Below are positions 62,801 to 64,000 of a stretch of 64,000 nucleotides of DNA, in pieces. Source of the DNA: Pterobdella sp. o SKG-2022 (Eukaryota; Annelida; Clitellata; Hirudinida; Piscicolidae); NCBI GenBank assembly GCA_964035795.1, contig OZ038323.1, forward strand, positions 7,789,227 through 7,853,226, given 5' to 3'. The notes beneath the pieces were generated by a model. It had not been told where the DNA came from. It made no database searches and was given only the letters and a program-made list of their open reading frames with translations. The translations under genes and the position numbers were made by a program. The stretch's first letter is position 1; each line of letters begins with the position of its first letter.

Positions 62801-63787
62801 ATGAGGCGAGCCAACAATAAAATTTATAAACATAATTCACAAAGCTTTTCGTAAGACAAACTTGTATTATCAGGGGTATTTCATGAATAGTTACATGGAT
62901 AGTATAGCGAATAGATATATGATTTTGAGAGGACTTTTGCATTTTGAAGTTCAAACGATATTGGATATTGAAGCTAAGTCCGTGTTTAAACAACTATTAA
63001 AATATTTTAAAAGCAGAAAAACACTCATACGATTCCTCTAGTAATTGGTAATGTAAGATATAATGAGAGAATGATATAAGGTGTGTCTGAGTTATATTTT
63101 CTGTGTTGTTTAGGTTCAGTTCCTAATCGCTCTATGAAACAACTTGTATATATTTGCAATGAACGATTAACGTAAATCCTTATAAGTTTGAAGATAGGTA
63201 GCTTAATGAATAACCATCTAATAATCAAGAACACGATGAAAGACTTTGGTGATAAAGATAAACTTAATTACAACTAAATAAGCAAGATTTAAAAAATTCA
63301 GTAAAAAATGAGATAATTATATAAAAAACGTATAAAAAATGGCTCGGTTGTAAAAACTTAAAAACTGTGCAAGAATTTAATACATTGGTTTGTTTTAATT
63401 CACTAAAAGTCTAATTATCTGTAGATCCATCTACTTACCTACGCATCTATCAAAGCATCCATGCCCAGCTTAACTATTCATCAACTTACCTATCTCTAAC
63501 CCACCCACCCCTCTATATAATACTTACCCACCCATCCATCCACCTATCTCTCACCTTAACCACCCATCTCTCCCCAACCATCCGTCTATCACCCAACCAC
63601 CCATCCATAATTTGCCCACTCATACATTCCCACCTACCATCACCCTCCCAACCACAAACTGTAGGTAATGTACCTAGAAATTTGAGTTCTATAAACATGA
63701 CGACTGTCTGCTTAATGTTCCAAGTGATTTGCAGCAACACTTTCAGGCTTCTAGCCAGTGCTATCTCGCACCAAATCACCGATAAAA
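59858..63787 (+). CDS. REL: Rel/NF-kB family transcription factor (5' part, runs off the window)
   Basis: Rel homology domain, N-terminal half. Six exons: 59858-59948, 60289-60359, 61569-61623, 62115-62214, 62676-62758, 63665-63787; each junction agrees in phase and the last ends in phase 1, so the gene continues beyond 64000. The order of motifs matches Rel proteins: IEIVEQPKKKALRFRY (family: EIIEQP...RFRY), the recognition loop continuing TESRKAGNIYGEHHTD, YPTIR, ELHPFKLVGDSCTEEGLYEC (family: PHPHELVGKDC.DGYYE), FTNVGIQCCKKDDV (family: FQNLGIQCVKK), and VCLMFQV (family: RLCFQV). The DNA-contacting Arg-Phe-Arg-Tyr and the following Glu (Glu31) are kept, but the conserved Cys between them is Thr30. 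The protein starts only ten residues before the domain. It could be Dorsal/RelA-like or NFKB1/Relish-like; without the C-terminal half (Rel inhibitory or ankyrin repeats) this is undecided. Confidence 0.9.
61200..61425. repeat. Degenerate foldback element, relative of 62-303
   Basis: Contains TTTTAGAGACATC and GCTATAATTTTCGATAAGTT, both close to sequences at 30-50 and 131-153. Its own arms are AAAAACATCAATTG at ~61249 and CAATTGATGTTTTT at ~61337. The centre TATAGCCTAAGGCTATA is itself nearly palindromic. It lies in a Rel intron. Confidence 0.7.
63518..63612. repeat. CCAT/CCACCCAT simple repeat in a Rel intron
   Basis: CCACCCATCCATCCACC-like units, imperfect, upstream of the last Rel exon in the window. 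The minus-strand ORF through it is an artefact and antisense to the Rel exon. Confidence 0.65.
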
Positions 63788-64000
63788 GTAGGTTCTATCT
63801 TTATAATATGCAAACGTGTTGGATAATTAGATAAGATTAATATCTTCATAATTCAAAACCTATGACATTGAATAAACTCTAGTTTATAAAACATTACGTA
63901 ATATAAAAAACAAGAAAAAAACTAATATTTCACACCCTTGTAATCAAATTCACACAACCATAATCAAACTGAACAATCTCACCACAAACCCAAGAACACT

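Overview
This window is nuclear DNA from a metazoan. It is very AT-rich, its genes are split by GT-AG introns, it uses the standard genetic code, and it holds animal-specific genes (dachshund, Rel/NF-kB, CYFIP). CYFIP, the Rel protein and the CDK are clearly divergent from the vertebrate proteins as I recall them, so a fast-evolving invertebrate is likely. I cannot name the phylum. Many ORFs longer than 60 codons are only products of T-rich, TG-rich or CA-rich repeats. Gene models below were built exon by exon from splice sites, reading phase and similarity to families recalled from memory; no search was run.

Layout. 1-2.6 kb: intergenic, with a near-perfect foldback element at about 62-303. 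2.65-4.92 kb (-): a CAP-like (cyclase-associated protein) C-terminal beta-helix behind a long Thr/Lys-rich N-terminus. 5.19-14.37 kb (+): complete CYFIP/Sra-1 in 31 exons. 14.4-23.3 kb: gene-poor, with several TG/CACC-type simple-repeat tracts. 23.31-37.83 kb (+): dachshund in 9 exons; its 8-kb intron holds a tRNA-derived SINE. 38.29-46.12 kb (-): TRAP1 in at least 22 exons; two introns hold opposed copies of a long-TIR MITE. 47.89-49.62 kb (+): unrecognised Lys/Pro/Thr-rich protein. 49.84-52.09 kb (-): CDK1-like kinase. 53.06-54.03 kb (+): small unrecognised gene. 55.84-59.0 kb (-): WDR37. 59.86 kb to the window edge (+): Rel/NF-kB homologue, first six exons.

Organisation. Gene spacing alternates between close and wide. 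The CAP-like gene and CYFIP lie head-to-head with 271 bp between their start codons, and both families act on actin: CYFIP in the WAVE complex, CAP in actin turnover. WDR37 and Rel are also divergent. Dachshund/TRAP1 and the Lys/Pro-rich gene/CDK end tail-to-tail within about 460 and 215 bp. CYFIP introns are short (70-569 bp), while dachshund introns are long and repeat-rich. No exotic gene system was found. The most unusual items are the CAP-like domain architecture, the inverted MITE pair inside TRAP1, a Rel protein lacking the usual redox cysteine, and a CDK1-like kinase with PSTTLRE in place of PSTAIRE.
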